DNA of 20,000 bases, taken from the NCBI GenBank assembly GCA_012295275.1, contig CM022666.1, positions 1,470,001 to 1,490,000 on the forward strand, in the 5' to 3' direction. The translations under genes and the position numbers were made by a program. This document shows, piece by piece, positions 8,176 to 19,351 of the stretch. The notes beneath the pieces were generated by a model that ran no database searches, was not told the DNA's origin, and was given only the letters and a program-made list of their open reading frames with translations. Each line of letters opens with the position of its first letter. Position 1 is the stretch's first letter. The stretch comes from Chrysomallon squamiferum (lineage: Eukaryota; Mollusca; Gastropoda; Neomphalida; Peltospiridae).

Positions 8176-8640
8176 ATTTGTATTATTATCATTAGATGCA
8201 GAAACATCTGCGACCAAAACACACTATGACTAATATTCACTGGTGTACGTACGTACATCAGTCCTCACAAACTGACAGACAGTCGGATTGATTTCAGCTG
8301 TTCTCTGACAAAAAAACGAGTGTACGCACTAATTTGTTTCATAGACATGCAAAAACACTCAAACTCGACAGTTTCTCCCCGACTACTTGGTTCCTTTCTC
8401 TAATAATGATTAATTGACTTGAAGAGTTTCTATTTCTGAAATGAAGATGCACTAAAATGAGAAAGTGAGAAAGAGGAAGAGACGAGAGAGAGAGTAAAAA
8501 TAAAATGTTGTTAAAAATAAAAAAAATATTTTTCAAACTAATCAACAGTGTGTTCTTGGATTAATCAATCCTAAGTTGAGTTTTATAGAAAAAAAAAAAT
8601 TAAATAAAAAATGAAGGAACATATAAAATTATTTGGTTAA

Positions 8641-8885
8641 AATTACATTTAAACACACAAACACACGAACACACATGGACACACACACACACACACACAA
8701 ACATCCATGTTTTTGTCTTAAACGCACAATCACGCACATATTACATAAAAAATAATGATGATGTTAAATTTGTAATTAAATAAATTGTTTTCAAAAGAAA
8801 TGTCTATATCTGTCTCTCTCTTTCTGTTTCTGTCTGTCTGTCTGTCTGTCAATCTGTTTCTAGAGCTGACATATATAAACATATA
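8641..8885. repeat. (AC)n and (TCTG)n short repeats in non-coding DNA
   Basis: An interrupted AC run occupies 8651-8699, and a TCTG tetranucleotide run lies at about 8830-8850. Nothing coding is visible between them. Confidence 0.8.
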
Positions 8886-9794
<909 letters not shown>

Positions 9795-10128
9795 CCACTT
9801 TGTAATACATCGGATGATGTGAGATCAAATCTTCAGACACATGATTTCAAGGATGACAGATGAGTACGAAGGACAGATGAAGGAAAAAAAAAAAAAAACA
9901 GGAAACGAAAGATAAGCAGGCAATCGGACAAAAAGAAAAGAAATAATGAAAAACTGAAGAAAACAACAAAGGTGCAAATTTAATGACAAGAAACACCAAC
10001 TAAACGAGACAAAACTATTTTCTCTCTTTATATTTTTTTAACTCTTTTTTTTTTCCCCCCCTCTATGAAATCACTTCAGATTTTGCTTCTGCTAAATGTA
10101 TTACCTGTCTGCAGTATCTCGCCTTATG

Positions 10129-10380
10129 ACAGGCAAATCTTAACGATGCGTGGCTCAAACAAAGATCTATTTTATCGGAGACTATCGGCTTTGTAGTCGA
10201 ATCGCAGGTAGCCGTAACTGAACGGAGCCATGCCAGGAATTCCGTGGTCGCAAATAGCGGTACCAGTTTAGACTTAACGACGTGCAGTGCTGAGATTCCA
10301 AGGCTGCCGAAAAACGATCAGAATTCTTTTTTAGATTGTCGCGGAATCAGACCATCTCCAGCATCTGGATGAATATCTGC
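10129..10380 (+). mobile_element. Decayed non-LTR retrotransposon protein fragment
   Basis: A plus-strand frame open for about 80 codons without any Met reads NLNDAWLK, then LSETIGFVVESQ. This matches the pattern S/N-x-WLK-x5-ET-x-GF-x4-Q that I know from the region after the reverse-transcriptase domain in many animal LINE-like proteins. About 15-20 residues on, those proteins carry a zinc-knuckle-like R-C-R-K-C-G. Here CGT-GGT-CGC-AAA-T(A)GC-GGT at 10243-10260 fits it, with one substitution (the first Cys becomes Gly) and one extra base. The later TTCSAE fits a following Cys motif. A stop ends the frame at 10375-10377. Element ends, a start codon and the polymerase domain are absent. A minus-strand exon is an alternative reading. 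The match rests on memory, not on a search. Confidence 0.4.
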
Positions 10381-10420
10381 AACCACTACATTCCATACCC
10401 GCTTGATGATGGATCCATTT

Positions 10421-10554
<134 letters not shown>

Positions 10555-11055
10555 CAAACACAGAGACAGATAAAAGAGTGATATATACACATCAGAAAAT
10601 GAAAACTAAAAACAGGTGAGAAAATAATATATTTTAAAGCTAGATTAAAGCTGACAAGACCAGATATAAAAAGATAAAACTGAGAATATCATCTAACTGG
10701 AGAAACACTCTCTTAGTCTAGTAATTCTTTTTATAATTATACCCGAAGAACCGAGCACCGATAACAATCAAAATGGAAACGAAAGCTTTTCGACACTGTC
10801 CTGAGTGCTCATTGTTTATGACGTAAACATTATAATTATAGCCGCCATGTTTTACGCATGGATGACTATACAAATAAGTCTCTTTTGTTCTAATGGGATT
10901 ATTGATTCTTTGTATGACATAATTCTGGTTGTGGTATTTATTCGATATCTGTCGTATTGTATAATATACAAAAAACCTAAAACTCAAAAGAATATCCAGT
11001 TTTTGTCGTTATTGTTCTGCGAATTCCAAATATCTTATCCATTAGAATTGCATAT

Positions 11056-11211
11056 GATAATGATGATGATGATGATGATATAATAATAATGATAATAATA
11101 ACAAAAATGATTTATGTAAGAAAAATCATTTATGTATTTTTCCACCAGCATCGCCTAAATGGTCATCTGAATATTTTCATAATAATAATCACTGCATACA
11201 ACATTATCATC

Positions 11212-11243
<32 letters not shown>

Positions 11244-11310
11244 CGTCACCAAAATCATCATTATGACTATATTCATTTTCATCATCATGATAGACACTCA
11301 CGACAATCGC
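11056..11310. repeat. (ATG)n and (ATC)n imperfect blocks
   Basis: ATG units at 11057-11080 are followed by AAT variants. ATC units at about 11203-11247 have CAC and GTC variants and decay towards 11310. The spacer between them is AT-rich. Confidence 0.85.
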
Positions 11311-11382
11311 CAATATCATCATCAAAATCTTCCATCAGTTCATCATTTAAACTTCTCGTAAAAGGTCGGTTCTAATTAAATG

Positions 11383-11385
<3 letters not shown>

Positions 11386-11476
<91 letters not shown>

Positions 11477-11705
11477 GTCTGTCTTCTGTCTGTCTCTGCC
11501 TGTCTTCTGTCAGTCTCTGTCTCTGCCTGTCTTCTGTCTGTCTCTGTCTCTCTCTGTCTTCTGTCTGTCTCTGTCTCTCTATGTCTCTATCTGTCTTCTG
11601 TCTGTCTCTGTCTCTGTCTCTGTTCTGCCTCTGTCTGTTTGTCTGTCTCTCTTCTCTTCTGTCTCTGTCTCTCTCTCTCTCTCGTTCTGCCTCTAACTGA
11701 CTGTT

Positions 11706-11787
<82 letters not shown>
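11386..11787. repeat. (TC)n locus enclosing a 27-base minisatellite
   Basis: Two pure TC arrays (11386-11470 and about 11718-11787) flank a TCTG-rich middle. In the middle, TGTCTTCTGTC recurs at 11480, 11501, 11528, 11555 and 11592, giving spacings of 21, 27, 27 and 37 bases. The whole is pyrimidine-rich with G interruptions, and its poly-Ser/Leu/Cys frames are artefacts. Confidence 0.9.
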
Positions 11788-11790
<3 letters not shown>

Positions 11791-12055
11791 CAGTATGTAT
11801 GTGGATGTGGATGTGTATGTGTGCATGCGTGTGTTACTGCTGTTAATATGAAAACAATGTCGGGGTTTTTCTCTCTAAAGAAGACTACGTCACAAATTTG
11901 AAATGTCTGACATCCAGAGGCTAACGACAGAAAACGAATTGGCGAGCTTCAGAATAGTCGAAACTTTAAAATTAACCCGAACTGTTTGTTGTTGTTTTTT
12001 TGTTTCAGCGTGTAAATGAATTGATTGCTGCCATGAATGAAGCATGAGATAGGAG

Positions 12056-12088
<33 letters not shown>

Positions 12089-12152
12089 AAAAAAAAAAAA
12101 AAAAAAAGAAACAACAACCAGATGTACACTGACGCCAACGGAAAAGTGCAGA

Positions 12153-12190
<38 letters not shown>
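12056..12190. repeat. Two long A-tracts around a short unique spacer
   Basis: A-runs cover about 12056-12107 (one T inside) and 12154-12190 (37 A). The 46-base spacer reads as unique sequence. Sequence 11850-12055 before it and 12191-12408 after it is of ordinary complexity but shows no supportable exon. An AATAAA lies at 12325-12330. Confidence 0.93.
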
Positions 12191-12192
<2 letters not shown>

Positions 12193-12408
12193 GGGGAGAA
12201 AATACTGCAACGTTCGAAAGCTATGTACTGTGCACTTCTCTGGGTTGGTTTGTTCTGAAGGTGCAGGAGCTAAAGGTGTTAAAGGGTTGGAAATATCGGC
12301 TGGAGAAAGGTTCAAGAGACGACAATAAAATCAGAGGTGTCATTTGTCGGTTAAGATCGTCTCTATAGTTTCAAGCCATTCCATTGTCGAATTATTTTGT
12401 CAGTTGTC

Positions 12409-12585
12409 GTTGTTGTTGTTGTTGTTGTTGGTGGTGATCACGATGACGGTTTTATTACCATGACTACGTAATCATTATGATGATGATAATCATTTCTATT
12501 GATTTTTGTTATAATTATTATTACCACCACTAACACTGTCGTTATTATTGTTATCATCGTATTATTATCGCTGTGGTTGTTATTG

Positions 12586-12627
<42 letters not shown>

Positions 12628-12712
12628 ATAATAATAAGAAGAAGAAGAAGAAGAAGAAGAATTAAGAAAGAATAATAATAATAATATTTTTAATATTAAT
12701 ATTATCATTATT

Positions 12713-12743
<31 letters not shown>

Positions 12744-12815
12744 CCATCATCATCATTGTCATCATCATTATTATTATTGTTGTTGTCGTTGCTGTTGTTA
12801 TTATTGTTGCTATCA
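12409..12815. repeat. Trinucleotide mosaic: GTT, TAG, AAG, AAT, ATC
   Basis: (GTT)n at 12409-12430, (TAG)n at 12588-12626, (AAG)n at 12637-12660, (AAT)n at 12670-12685 and (ATC)n at 12712-12770 follow one another, with short degenerate joins and a GTT/ATT-rich end. Confidence 0.9.
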
Positions 12816-13058
12816 ACACAATTATCATTTTGCTTCTTTACATTACATTTCTGCTTCCATATATATAAAATTAATTAACGAACGGAGCAGAAGATGAAAT
12901 ATGAGATACAAACTTTCATCTCACTCACAGCCAGTTTATCTAAGTTTGTTATTTAAGAAACAGAAATATAAATTAGAAATTCCCCAGAATCTAGTACAAA
13001 GATATAAAACACAAAAATGTCTTTGTTTTCAAGAATTCTAACAATTTTTGGTTAGATG

Positions 13059-13320
13059 AAAAAAAAAAAAAAAAAAAAAAAAGAAAATCAAAGCAGAACA
13101 TTAATTTCTTGTTATTCGTGTATGAAACGAAACGAAAAGAAAATTCTATATAAAAAAGATAAAGTAAAATAGCGTAAAATAATTAATTAAATAAATAAAT
13201 AAATAATCAAATTAATGAACAAGTAAGTAAGTAAGTAGATAAATAAATAAATAAATAAATGAATAAGTAAATAAGTATGTAAGGAAATAAATAATTAAAG
13301 AAAGAAAAAAAAAAGTAATA
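13059..13320. repeat. A24 tract and (AAAT)n/(AAGT)n repeats
   Basis: An A-run at 13059-13082 is followed by an imperfect AAAT array from about 13185 to 13300, in which AAGT units form a small block (13221-13236). Sequence 12831-13058 before it is AT-rich and featureless. A repeat-free stretch with several CpGs, 13320-13620, shows no gene. Confidence 0.85.
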
Positions 13321-13620
13321 ATGATACTGGCAGTGGACTGAGGAAGTTAAAAAAACAAATTGTACTTTCACGCATGAAAAAGTTTACGGTGCAAAGCGAA
13401 GAATAAACATAATTATTTTCAAGATGTCTTCTCGCAGTCTGTGTGACTGCGGCGTAATGAACTGATCTGTCTTAGTTTGGTGAACAAGTAGCTTTCGCTT
13501 CTCAAACGTGTCCAAGACACTGGAATCTACGTCTGCTATTTGTCTTCATTTCTCCTGTCTTGTGGCAAAGGTCGACTGAAACAGTCACTCGCTCAGTCTG
13601 TTTGTCTCTTTGTTTGTTTG

Positions 13621-14145
13621 TCTTTTATTATTATTATTATTTTTATTATTATTATTTTTTTTCTTCTAATAAACAAAATCAAAAGAACCGGTATTCGAAA
13701 ATTGAAGCTGTGAGATGTTTTACTTATTGACAAAATATTCTTTAATGATTATGAAATAAAATATACAGATGTACAGAATCCATGAAATTTTAGAAATTAG
13801 AAACGGTATTGATTTAAAAACAACAACAACAACAACAATAACAAAAAGAAAAGCAAACAACAAAAAGAACAACACCAAAGAGACAAACTAAAACTCCAAC
13901 AACAAAAAAAAACAACAACAACCCCCCAACCCTTCAAAAACAACCAACAGAAACCAAACAAAAAAATAAATAAACAATAAAAAAAAAAAAAAAAAAAACA
14001 TCCAGACAGAAACAATTTATTTTAACGACTGTTAATTAAAGTAACTGCAGAAAAGAAGACGAAAAAAAAAAAAATGTTTTGCCTTATTACAATCTTAATG
14101 ACAAACGGAAGTGCAAAGAAATAAAAAAAAAAAAAAAAAAAAAGG
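13621..14145. repeat. (ATT)n, AAC-rich and A-rich tracts
   Basis: ATT units lie at 13626-13658. An AAC- and A-rich segment runs from about 13816 to 13998 and ends in an A-run of about 19. Further A-runs lie at 14061-14073 and 14122-14142. The segment 13659-13815 is AT-rich without features. Confidence 0.85.
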
Positions 14146-14469
14146 TAAGAAATTAAAGATGTTACTGATTTGTTTAAAATATGGTAAGTGTTTGGTGTAA
14201 GTGTTTTCTGAAATGCAGTAACGAGTAACAATGTACATTTATTTACGAAAACTATTTATTTTTTTAAAGAAATCTTGTAACAATCTCTTCGCATGGGTAA
14301 ATCCGAATGAAAAATCGTAGAAGAACGAAAATGACTTTAGCTTTGGTTTCACATTTATGAACTAATATTCTTTGTACTGAGGATTTGTCCTGATCATTTT
14401 TATTAAAGGAAAAACACAAAGGAAAAAATATGCATAACATTGAAGAAGGCCGATCAATACGTTTGAACA
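14146..14469. other. AT-rich non-coding stretch
   Basis: I see no repeat array, exon or RNA gene here. The open frames present are short and lack splice sites or recognisable motifs. Confidence 0.5.
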
Positions 14470-14490
14470 AATAATAAATAAGTAAACTAA

Positions 14491-14533
<43 letters not shown>

Positions 14534-14666
14534 AAGAATAAATAAATAAATAAATAAAATCTACAAAAACAACAGCATCATCATCATCATCATCATCTTC
14601 TTCTTCTTTAAAAGCAATTACGACAACGAAATCAACAAAAAGCAAGAAGAAGAAGAAGAAGAAGAA
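14470..14666. repeat. (AAAT)n, (ATC)n, (TTC)n and (AAG)n blocks
   Basis: An AAAT array (about 14490-14559) is followed by ATC units (14576-14597), TTC units (14597-14608) and AAG units (14644-14666). The TTC and AAG runs are complementary, about 35 bases apart, and could pair as a short hairpin. The next 14667-15087 is repeat-free with no gene that I can support. Confidence 0.88.
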
Positions 14667-15087
14667 AAATCACGTTATCTTGAAGCGTACGAGAAACATC
14701 AATTCAAATCAAGAAAACAGTCAGACGTCAGTTTACACCAGTGCTTCCACTAACTGGCACGTCAGGTTCCTCTCTCCAAGCCACACAACACAGGACTCAG
14801 CTACCATACGTCTTCGAAACAACAAAGTCTCGTTCTCTTTCTGAATCTATTCATTTCCATATTCCCAGCGTTAACACCTGACATTCAACAACAACAACAA
14901 CACAATAGTCTAGTCTTTTAACGTTTTCTTTTTCTTTTCTTTTCTTCTACTACATGGAACGAACTGCTGAACAGCGAATCAAAGACATCTAACCCGATGA
15001 CGTAGTCTCAGAACTTCTACTACAATACTCGCCTCCTGCGAATATTCAAAATACGAACACCGAGAACTTGAAGGTATCGGCAGAGGT

Positions 15088-15240
15088 GGGGGGGGGGGCG
15101 GGAGAGAGAAAAGAAGAAGCTGTCCAAAGGTCTACTGCCATATGTCGACAGGAAAATAGTATTTTGATGTTTATGTGCTTTACGCATGTGCACAGCTCCG
15201 CCATTTCTGGGAGGAAAAAAAAAAAAAAAAAAAAAAAAAA
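15088..15240. repeat. G11 run and A26 tract
   Basis: G11 lies at 15088-15098 and an A-run at 15215-15240. The unique sequence between them gives no recognisable product. Confidence 0.9.
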
Positions 15241-15340
15241 GAAAAGAAGAACCATCTGCTTTTTTGTTCCATCTGTAATGTTAGGGGATGTAGGGATATT
15301 CTAGGTGAATGCTGGAAACAGTATGAAGCATAATTATCCG

Positions 15341-15680
15341 TAATTAGTAACAGAAACAACAGTAGTTTATAACGGACATTATCGATAGTTAATAATAGAC
15401 ACCATGTACAGTTTATAGCAGACACTGGCTGTAGTTCACAATAAACACGACGGGCACTATCAGAAGTTTACAATAGTATCAATAGGCAGACAATATAAAT
15501 AAATAGAATCTGTTATATATCATAACATCCAGTCAGTAAGTTTATAGCAGATCATTTGTAATTCATAACAGGCATTATCGATAGTTTAACAGAAGGCATT
15601 ATCAGAATAAACTATGCAAGGCATTATCGATAGCTCGTAACAGGAATTATTGGTAGCTAATAACAGACAGCTGTAAGAGA
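15341..15680. repeat. Highly diverged 23-base minisatellite
   Basis: Units of about 23 bases resemble AGTTTATAACAGACATTATCGAT. Consecutive starts at 15364, 15387, 15410 and 15433 are exactly 23 apart. Further units start at about 15539, 15561, 15583, 15607, 15632 and 15655 (22-25 apart). Conserved parts are an AGTTTATA-like head, an ACAG centre and a GCATTATCGAT tail. The stretch 15465-15538 is too diverged or inserted to align. Copies differ at many positions, so the array is old and not a recent slippage product. Confidence 0.8.
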
Positions 15681-15940
15681 AGCTGTAGACAGTTTACAGT
15701 AGTAGCTTGTAATAGGAACAGCCAGCACTAAAAGTACGTTGTAGATAAACTATTTCTGTAATCTGTGTCTATTGTTATCTTCCACAGTAATGCACTTTTA
15801 TTAGAGGAGAGCATTCCTTGTCGAAGGAAAGAGATTTGGTTATTTGTGCATCAGATATTAGTTCAAACAAGAACGACATAATACAGGTGGTTTTTTTTTT
15901 GCCTCTCAAGAATCAAACATAAAAGGATACCAGCACATAT

Positions 15941-16090
15941 TCATTTACGCGCACACGTACACACAAATACATATATACAACTCGTATCATCACAGAAACA
16001 TGCTCACATACATACACCAACACGCGCACACACCCACACACACATATATTCATACATAGATACATCGAGAGTCAAGACAACACACACACT
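15941..16090. repeat. Degenerate CA/TACA-rich stretch
   Basis: ACAC, CATAC and ATATAC variants dominate without a perfect run, a likely decayed (CA)n or (CATA)n array. The preceding 15681-15940 is of ordinary complexity with no gene. Confidence 0.7.
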
Positions 16091-16230
16091 TCATTCAACA
16101 ATAACTACTCTCACCAATAGTTGCAGATCATTTACATGTTCTTTCTTAAAGACACGGAAACAGAAATAACAGTGTTCAATAAATCGTTCATGGTCATGAT
16201 CTAGAACTAGATACAGATCAAAGAAAACAC

Positions 16231-16300
16231 TGGCGAGCTTTGATCCTGCGATCCTTCTACCCACAGGAACATTGTGTTACTGAGAGAGAATTCGCTCACT
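16231..16300 (-). mobile_element. tRNA-like, SINE-like remnant
   Basis: Read on the minus strand, 16250-16228 gives GATCGCAGG then ATCAAAGCTCGCCAGTG. This resembles the box B region and acceptor end of tRNA-derived SINEs, with GGATCAAAGCT in place of GGTTCGANNCC. Just upstream, ACACA-ATGTTCC-TGTGG can form an anticodon-like arm with a 7-base loop, T33 and GTT in the anticodon position. One closing pair is mismatched, and the T-stem pairs only in part. A box A is not convincing. It is probably a decayed SINE; chance remains possible. Confidence 0.3.
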
Positions 16301-16880
16301 GGATATGTTTAAAATGATCACACTGACGTTTTGAAACAGGTGATGAACTGTTACATAACAAATCAAAAGACAAGAACAACTTTACAAATGATCACAATTT
16401 TATCTCTTATTTTTTCTCGTTCTTTTCATTTTTAATCTTTTCAATTTTTCCCATGTAACATTTGTAAACAAATGACAGGTCTACCAGAAGTGTATACGAA
16501 AATGGGTGAACCACAAAAAAAAAAAAAAAAAAAAAATGAGAACCTTTCTGCAAATAGGGTTTCATTTTAATATATGTCTCTTTCTTTTTATGAATAAAGA
16601 CATTTCTTTTTCTTTTTAATGCGTTTTTTTAAAATACATTTAAAATTATTATTATTATTAGATTCTTAATTTATTATTAATATTCCAAAAATAAAGATGG
16701 AAACACCAACAACGCCAATAACAAAACAGAAGAATAAGATGAACAACAATACAACTATCAAGAAGAAGAAGAAGAAGACTTATTCTTACAACAAAACAGA
16801 AACATTCTCCAACAAAGAGAAAAAAAAAAAAAAAAAAAAAACCAACAATGTCCAGAAACAATCACTGACCACATACCCTT
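16301..16880. repeat. AT-rich DNA with A22, (AAG)n and A20 tracts
   Basis: A-runs at 16515-16536 and 16821-16840 and AAG units at 16761-16778 lie in otherwise AT-rich sequence. On the minus strand, AATAAA occurs at about 16669-16674, downstream of the candidate terminal exon. No coding sequence is seen. Confidence 0.7.
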
Positions 16881-16994
16881 GTCAAAAAATGGCGTTCACG
16901 ACTGCTGCCTGCCCCTTTGTAAACGTGCCTTTGAGTCATGTGAGTGGGATACTTCATTCAGTGGATATACTCACGTCAGTCTAAGAGGATAATG

Positions 16995-17095
16995 TCAAAA
17001 CAATAAACACGCACACTCGCTTTCATCTCCCTGATCTAAAGGGCAAACGAGCAGTTCGTCTGTTTGCAACTCATCTTCAGATGAATGAAGATCTC
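16995..17095 (-). CDS. Candidate terminal exon, acidic tail with CaaX-like end
   Basis: The minus strand has an excellent acceptor: about 45 bases of nearly pure pyrimidine ending CCCGTCAG at 17096. After it, the phase-1 frame runs 32 residues to TGA at 16995-16997. The tail is strongly acidic (SSEDELQTDEL and QGDESE) and ends CACLLF, so the last four residues, CLLF, fit a CaaX prenylation box with a second Cys two residues earlier. Such an end would suit a membrane-anchored small GTPase or similar protein, but no domain is visible in so short an exon. Upstream exons would lie at higher coordinates and were not found. Reading in a second frame gives only 19 codons. The pyrimidine tract could be chance, since TC-rich DNA is common here. 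Confidence 0.33.
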
Positions 17096-17381
17096 CTGAC
17101 GGGAAAGGTGGAAGAAGAAAAGAGAGAGAAAGAAAATGAAGAACAGTTAGAACAAGAGAAAGAAAGGAAAAGTGAAAACAAAAACACAACCGTCAAACGA
17201 AACATGTGCGCAAAGGGACTTGGTCAAAATGTTCTTTCTTTCCCGATGTTTCTATTGTTCTTCTTGTTATTGTTAACAACTTCTGTTTTGTATTCTTTTA
17301 GATTTGTCCCGAATAAGTGGTCATCCCGATTAATGAGTTCCACTAAACTACTCAAACTACTGCTAGTACTACTATCATTGT

Positions 17382-17433
<52 letters not shown>

Positions 17434-17465
17434 TTGCTACTGCTGCTACTACTACTATTATTACT
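17382..17465. repeat. (TAC)n(CTG)n trinucleotide block
   Basis: TAC units pass into eight CTG units (17411-17433), then TAC and ATT variants. CTG is rare in this window and is the disease-expansion-type unit. Here it is short and non-coding as far as can be seen. Confidence 0.93.
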
Positions 17466-18439
17466 ATAGCAACTGCAACGACTACCGTTACTGTTAATGG
17501 TAATAAATAACAATTTGTTATGAATAAAAAAAGGTAACGACAACAATAAACTTGAAGAAAGATGTAAAATGATGAACTTTTTGAAACAACCAATGGATAA
17601 TGTCAGTTCAGAACATCATCATCACTCTCGTCTTTAACCTAAGTGTTTCGGTGTTTACTTTACAATCCTCCCCACTAATCTGAGCACCGCAGTTTTCATC
17701 GCGTTAATGAACTACATGAAACCTTCACTAATTATTTCTTTCCAGTTCGTTAAGATTCTTTCACCACGTTTTGAGAAACTGAATCAACGTAATTCACTAT
17801 CTCATCACTTTTCTTTTTTTTTTTTTTTTTTTTCATTCAATTTTTTTTTTTAAAATAGGGCATAAAATGCATCTTGGCCTGACTGTAGGAATCTGTCGTT
17901 TAGGTAACCGACTTCTTTTTCTTTCTAAAAAAGCTTCCAGAATATATCCCTCTGACGAACAAACGTGATGCCACAGTTTTATCTAAACCGAGCCAGGGGT
18001 TGTGAAACTCATTTCGGCATATTGAGTAACAGTCTACGCCTAATTTGAGACAAAGCACACGTCTTGTTGTACGACATGGTGAACGCGCGATTGTTCTCAC
18101 GCAAACGGTTTCACAGCGTGCACGTTGTTCTTTCTGATACAGCGGCACCTTCGCGGTAGTTAACTCGTCTGATTAAATAATTACAGTCGCTGTGGGGGTC
18201 GTGGTAAGTGTGTGTGTGTGTGGGGGAGATGATAGGAGTAGGGTGAGGAGGAAAAGAAAAAATCGAAAGAAAAAAAAAAGAATCGAAAAAAAGGAAGGTG
18301 AGGTATAATTTGAAACTAAATAAATAAGTGAAGTCGAAGAGAAAAAAAGTGAAGTGTCGAAATAAACCGCTGACAACGAGCGCCTCGATAACGAAAATGA
18401 AACGTTTGCTTACAGCGGTGCAGATTAAACTGGATATTG

Positions 18440-18441
<2 letters not shown>
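17466..18441. other. Long stretch without a recognisable gene
   Basis: It contains a T-run at 17815-17833, another near 17842-17851, and a short (GT)n near 18209-18221. Sequence 17900-18180 is of ordinary complexity with several CpGs and minus-strand frames of up to 82 codons, but it has no splice pair or family motif. Sequence 18240-18360 is A/G-rich. Confidence 0.5.

Positions 18442-18530
<89 letters not shown>
18442..18530. repeat. (TC)44 microsatellite
   Basis: An uninterrupted TC run of about 89 bases ending in CCCC. The 500 bases that follow, 18531-19040, are non-coding as far as can be seen, with GTGAG- and GAATGAG-type degenerate repeats at about 18880-18960. Confidence 0.96.
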
Positions 18531-18533
<3 letters not shown>

Positions 18534-19040
18534 CAAGCCTCTTCTCTTACTTTACCTTTTCCCCAGTGCAAAAAATACATCTCTCAATCTGTCAGGCCCT
18601 GTTTACACACATGAATCCTACATTTAGATTCTGTTAACGTACGCTTAGTTGATCACTTATATCTTATTATTATTTTGTTTTTGCAGTGTTTTGACAGCGC
18701 GCACACACAATTAGTTCTTAATGTTCTCTACATACAAAACATATTAAAATATAATAATTTCTTTTCCTTTCTCCTGGTTTTCGTGGGCGTCTTTCTTTTT
18801 TTTTTTTTTGCACGCCATATGTTCGTTTCATTTATAGCCAATTTAACTGAATAAACAGAAGGAAATAAACAGGCAAGCTGTGTGAATGAGTAAATCAGTA
18901 AGCAGGGTGAGTGACCAGTGGGCAGCTGAGTGGGCGAATGTGTGTGGGTCAGTGAATTAATGAATAAGGATTTGGTTTATCGAATAGTATTTAATTAACT
19001 TTCATAATCGTTCTGATAATATCAGTACTTTGATTATCAG

Positions 19041-19351
19041 TCTTCTTCTTCTTCTTCTTATTATTATATCTACTACTACGACTACTACTACTGTATCATT
19101 ATCATCATCATCAGTATCATCATCATCTTCTTCCTCTTTATTCTTTTTATTTTTATATTCATCACAATCAGTAAAATGTTCTTTTTCTTTGTTCTCTATC
19201 TTCTTGTTCTTCTTCATTATTATTATTATTATTATTAATATTTTTATTGTTGTTGTTGTTGTTGCTATTTTTATCATCATCATCATCATGTTCAGAAATA
19301 TGCAATTTTCTTGCCTTTACTATAACTGTACAAACAGCCCCCCCCCCCCCC
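19041..19351. repeat. Pyrimidine-biased trinucleotide mosaic ending in C14
   Basis: TTC units (19041-19059), TAC units (19070-19092), ATC and TTC variants (19096-19140), ATT units (19217-19240), GTT units (19248-19266) and ATC units (19273-19290) follow in sequence. A C-run with one G lies at 19338-19356. Frames through it are poly-Ser/Ile. Confidence 0.9.

Noticed and set aside
10105-10303. Minus-strand 66-codon exon candidate between TTTTTCGGCAG and CAG|GTAATA
   Set aside because: The splice sites are respectable, but the plus-strand frame across the same bases has the retrotransposon-like motif pattern, and no partner exon of matching phase was found.
10318-10420. Minus-strand tail frame with a W-x2-V and GDG similarity to the exon at 3506-3583
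   Set aside because: The similarity covers only a few residues, the potential donor GTCTGA is poor, and the sequence overlaps the retrotransposon-like fragment.
16889-16940. Plus-strand ATG in good context (AAAAATGGCG) with 17 codons to a GTGAGT donor
   Set aside because: It is too short to carry evidence, no downstream exon was seen, and it opposes the candidate minus-strand exon's 3' flank.
17081-17497. 138-codon plus-strand frame with a charged segment then a hydrophobic segment
   Set aside because: The charged half comes from the purine-rich strand opposite the acceptor tract, and the end is a translated (TAC)n/(CTG)n repeat. The start context is weak.
17900-18148. 82-codon minus-strand Arg/Cys-rich frame
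   Set aside because: No family, splice site or start context; length is compatible with chance.
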